From: Bathynomus jamesi
Lineage: Eukaryota > Arthropoda > Malacostraca > Isopoda > Cirolanidae
Direction of reading: 5' to 3'
NCBI GenBank assembly: GCA_023014485.1
Contig: JAJOZX010002579.1
Location: forward strand, 161,501-225,500
DNA length: 64,000 bases
Shown here in pieces: positions 62,786-64,000 of this stretch (positions are counted from its first letter, which is position 1; each line of letters begins with the position of its first letter). Both the position numbers and the translations under genes were made by a program. The notes under the pieces were generated by a model. The model was not told the origin of the DNA. It did no database searches and saw only the letters and a program-made list of their open reading frames with translations.

Positions 62786-63029
62786 TTATTTTTGCCTGGT
62801 AGAAACTTTCCTTAATCCATGTATTTCCATCATTGACGCGTGTATATATGTATATATATATTAAACATGTGTTGCGTATTTTGATGTATATATATTCTTT
62901 TGTACTACAGTAGCTGTATTATTTTTTGTTTTCATACGTATATATACATTTGTTAAATAACACCAATTATTCCTGTTTTTGCGTCTAATGCAATTCTCTC
63001 TACTGGCTGTATTGTTTTTTATGTAAATA
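62746..63029. other. No gene; TA array and a short dispersed repeat
   Basis: (TA)n at 62745-62780, then unassigned sequence including the second copy of the ~95-bp repeat (62861-62950). Confidence 0.5.
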
Positions 63030-64000
63030 CGAGGGTAATTCAATAATTATCCGCACTTTTATTTTCACAATTTTATTTTCACATCTGATAGATTATAAAC
63101 ACATCACTTCTCAACATAGTCTCCCTGTTTCTCAATACACTTAGTCCAGCGATCTACAAGCTTCCTAATGCCATCACAAAAGAATGTTTTGGGCTGTGTG
63201 CGTAACCAGTCATCCAGTCCTCCAGGTCCTCATCGCCATGGAATCGCTGACTTCTCAAAGCGTCTTTTAGTGGTCCAAACTGGTAAAAATCCGAAGGTGC
63301 CAGGTCTGGATTGTAAGCTGGATGGTCGAGAACTTCAAATTTAAGTTTTTGAAGGCATTTTCTAGTCTGTGCAGCGGTATGAGGGCGCGCATTGTCGTGC
63401 AACAGAATAACACCTTCCGACAATCGCCCTCTCCTTTTTGTGCGAATTGCTTGCTTTAACTTATTCCGAAGCATGTCGGAATACGATGCACTTGTTACTG
63501 TAGTTCCACGCTGTAGATAATGTTCAAGGATAGGGCCTCGTTTATCCCAAAACAGTGTTAGCATAACTTTACCTAAAGATGTTGGATGCTTCCATTGCAT
63601 GCTCTGTCGTTTGCTTTCTGGTTCATAGTGATGGATCAAGGTTTCATCTCGTGATAATGCGCTCCAAAAAGTTTGCACCTTCATTATGATACCGCGCCAA
63701 AAGACGAGAGCAGACGTCCATACGATTACGCTTGTGTTCTTCTGTCAACTGTTTGGGCACCCATCTTGCACAAACTTTGTGAAAGCCAAGAATGTCATGA
63801 ACTATCGAATAGGCTGACCCTTGACTGATGTCTAATGAAGATGCAATTTCTTTTATTGTTAATCTTCTGTCATCGAAAATCATGGCTCTGGCTTCTTCCT
63901 CCTTGTCACCACTGGTTGATGTTGACGGTCGTCCTGAACGCTGAGCATCTGTCACAAATGTCCGACCTTCCTTGAACATTTGAATCCATTCCTACACACT
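63030..64000 (-). mobile_element. DD34D mariner, cut by the window edge
   Basis: The left terminus CGAGGGTAATTCAATAATTA follows a TA (63028-63029) and is of the CGAGGGT mariner type. The element extends beyond 64000, so the other end is not seen. Confidence 0.85.
63154..63990 (-). pseudogene. Mariner transposase (DD34D), one frameshift
   Basis: The upstream frame (63979-63644) has FKEGRTFVTDAQRSGRPSTS (GRPS hook), LTIKEIASSLDISQGSAYSI, RWVPKQLTEEHKRNRMDVCS and ends at NFLERIITR, after a one-base shift inside the FL--I(V)TGDE-like region. The second frame (63684-63154) has TFWSALSRDETLIHHYEPES, KRQSMQWKHP, ILLHDNARPHTAAQTRKCL (second D) and HPAYNPDLAPSDFYQFGPLK (third D). 34 residues separate these, hence DD34D. 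The N-terminal HTH continues off the window. Confidence 0.85.

Overview
The window reads as a transposon graveyard in an animal genome, most likely an invertebrate and probably an arthropod. I base this on BEL/Pao, Penelope-like (PLE), CR1-like LINE, hAT, several mariner lineages, a Polinton/Maverick, tRNA-derived SINEs, foldback elements, and many (TA)n arrays at element junctions. Short CCTAACC runs resemble arthropod TTAGG telomere repeats, which is suggestive only. I found no convincing host gene, no bacterial features and no CRISPR. Almost every coding region is a pseudogene with stops, frameshifts or insertions.

Layout. 1-340 is a LINE 3' end. 700-6440 (minus) is a decayed BEL/Pao Gag-Pol split by a hAT (2633-4248, itself holding a Helitron-like insert) and a mariner piece. 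6735-15635 is a mosaic of hAT remnants, PLE ends with hammerhead cores, DNA-binding-only mariner derivatives, a nearly full mariner (11342-12646), two SINE copies with two tRNA-like heads each, and a small GIY-YIG-only PLE. 15635-18548 is a DNA transposon with TTAGGG termini and two long ORFs. 18602-22057 holds two more PLEs and a mariner piece.

22085-34264 is the most elaborate part. Two copies of one PLE lie head to head. The minus copy contains a hAT (23493-28025), which contains a LINE (about 24008-27395), which contains a non-autonomous hAT (25112-27194), which contains a GC-rich insert (25361-26247) that begins with 28S rRNA sequence and has its own target-site duplication. A second hAT (28649-30815) also interrupts this PLE. 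The plus copy is interrupted by a foldback element (33570-34194). 34275-40781 holds a mariner, MITEs, tRNA-like elements and about 2.8 kb of unassigned sequence.

About 40782-59920 is an old Polinton. DNA polymerase B lies on the minus strand. The packaging ATPase, two small conserved proteins, integrase, penton-like protein, a small virion-protein candidate, major capsid protein and adenain-like protease lie in tandem on the plus strand, the usual self-replicating, capsid-encoding gene set. A second TTAGGG transposon (42396-45882) lies inside the polymerase, a MITE inside the integrase, and a PLE (54526-56582) downstream of the protease. Four compact unrecognised ORFs (58468-59920) may be its accessory arm. 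60105-64000 holds a deleted mariner, a LINE 3' part, a DNA-binding-only mariner derivative and a DD34D mariner cut by the window edge.

Family assignments come from motifs read by eye; no database search was possible. Boundaries are firm where a target-site duplication is quoted and approximate elsewhere.
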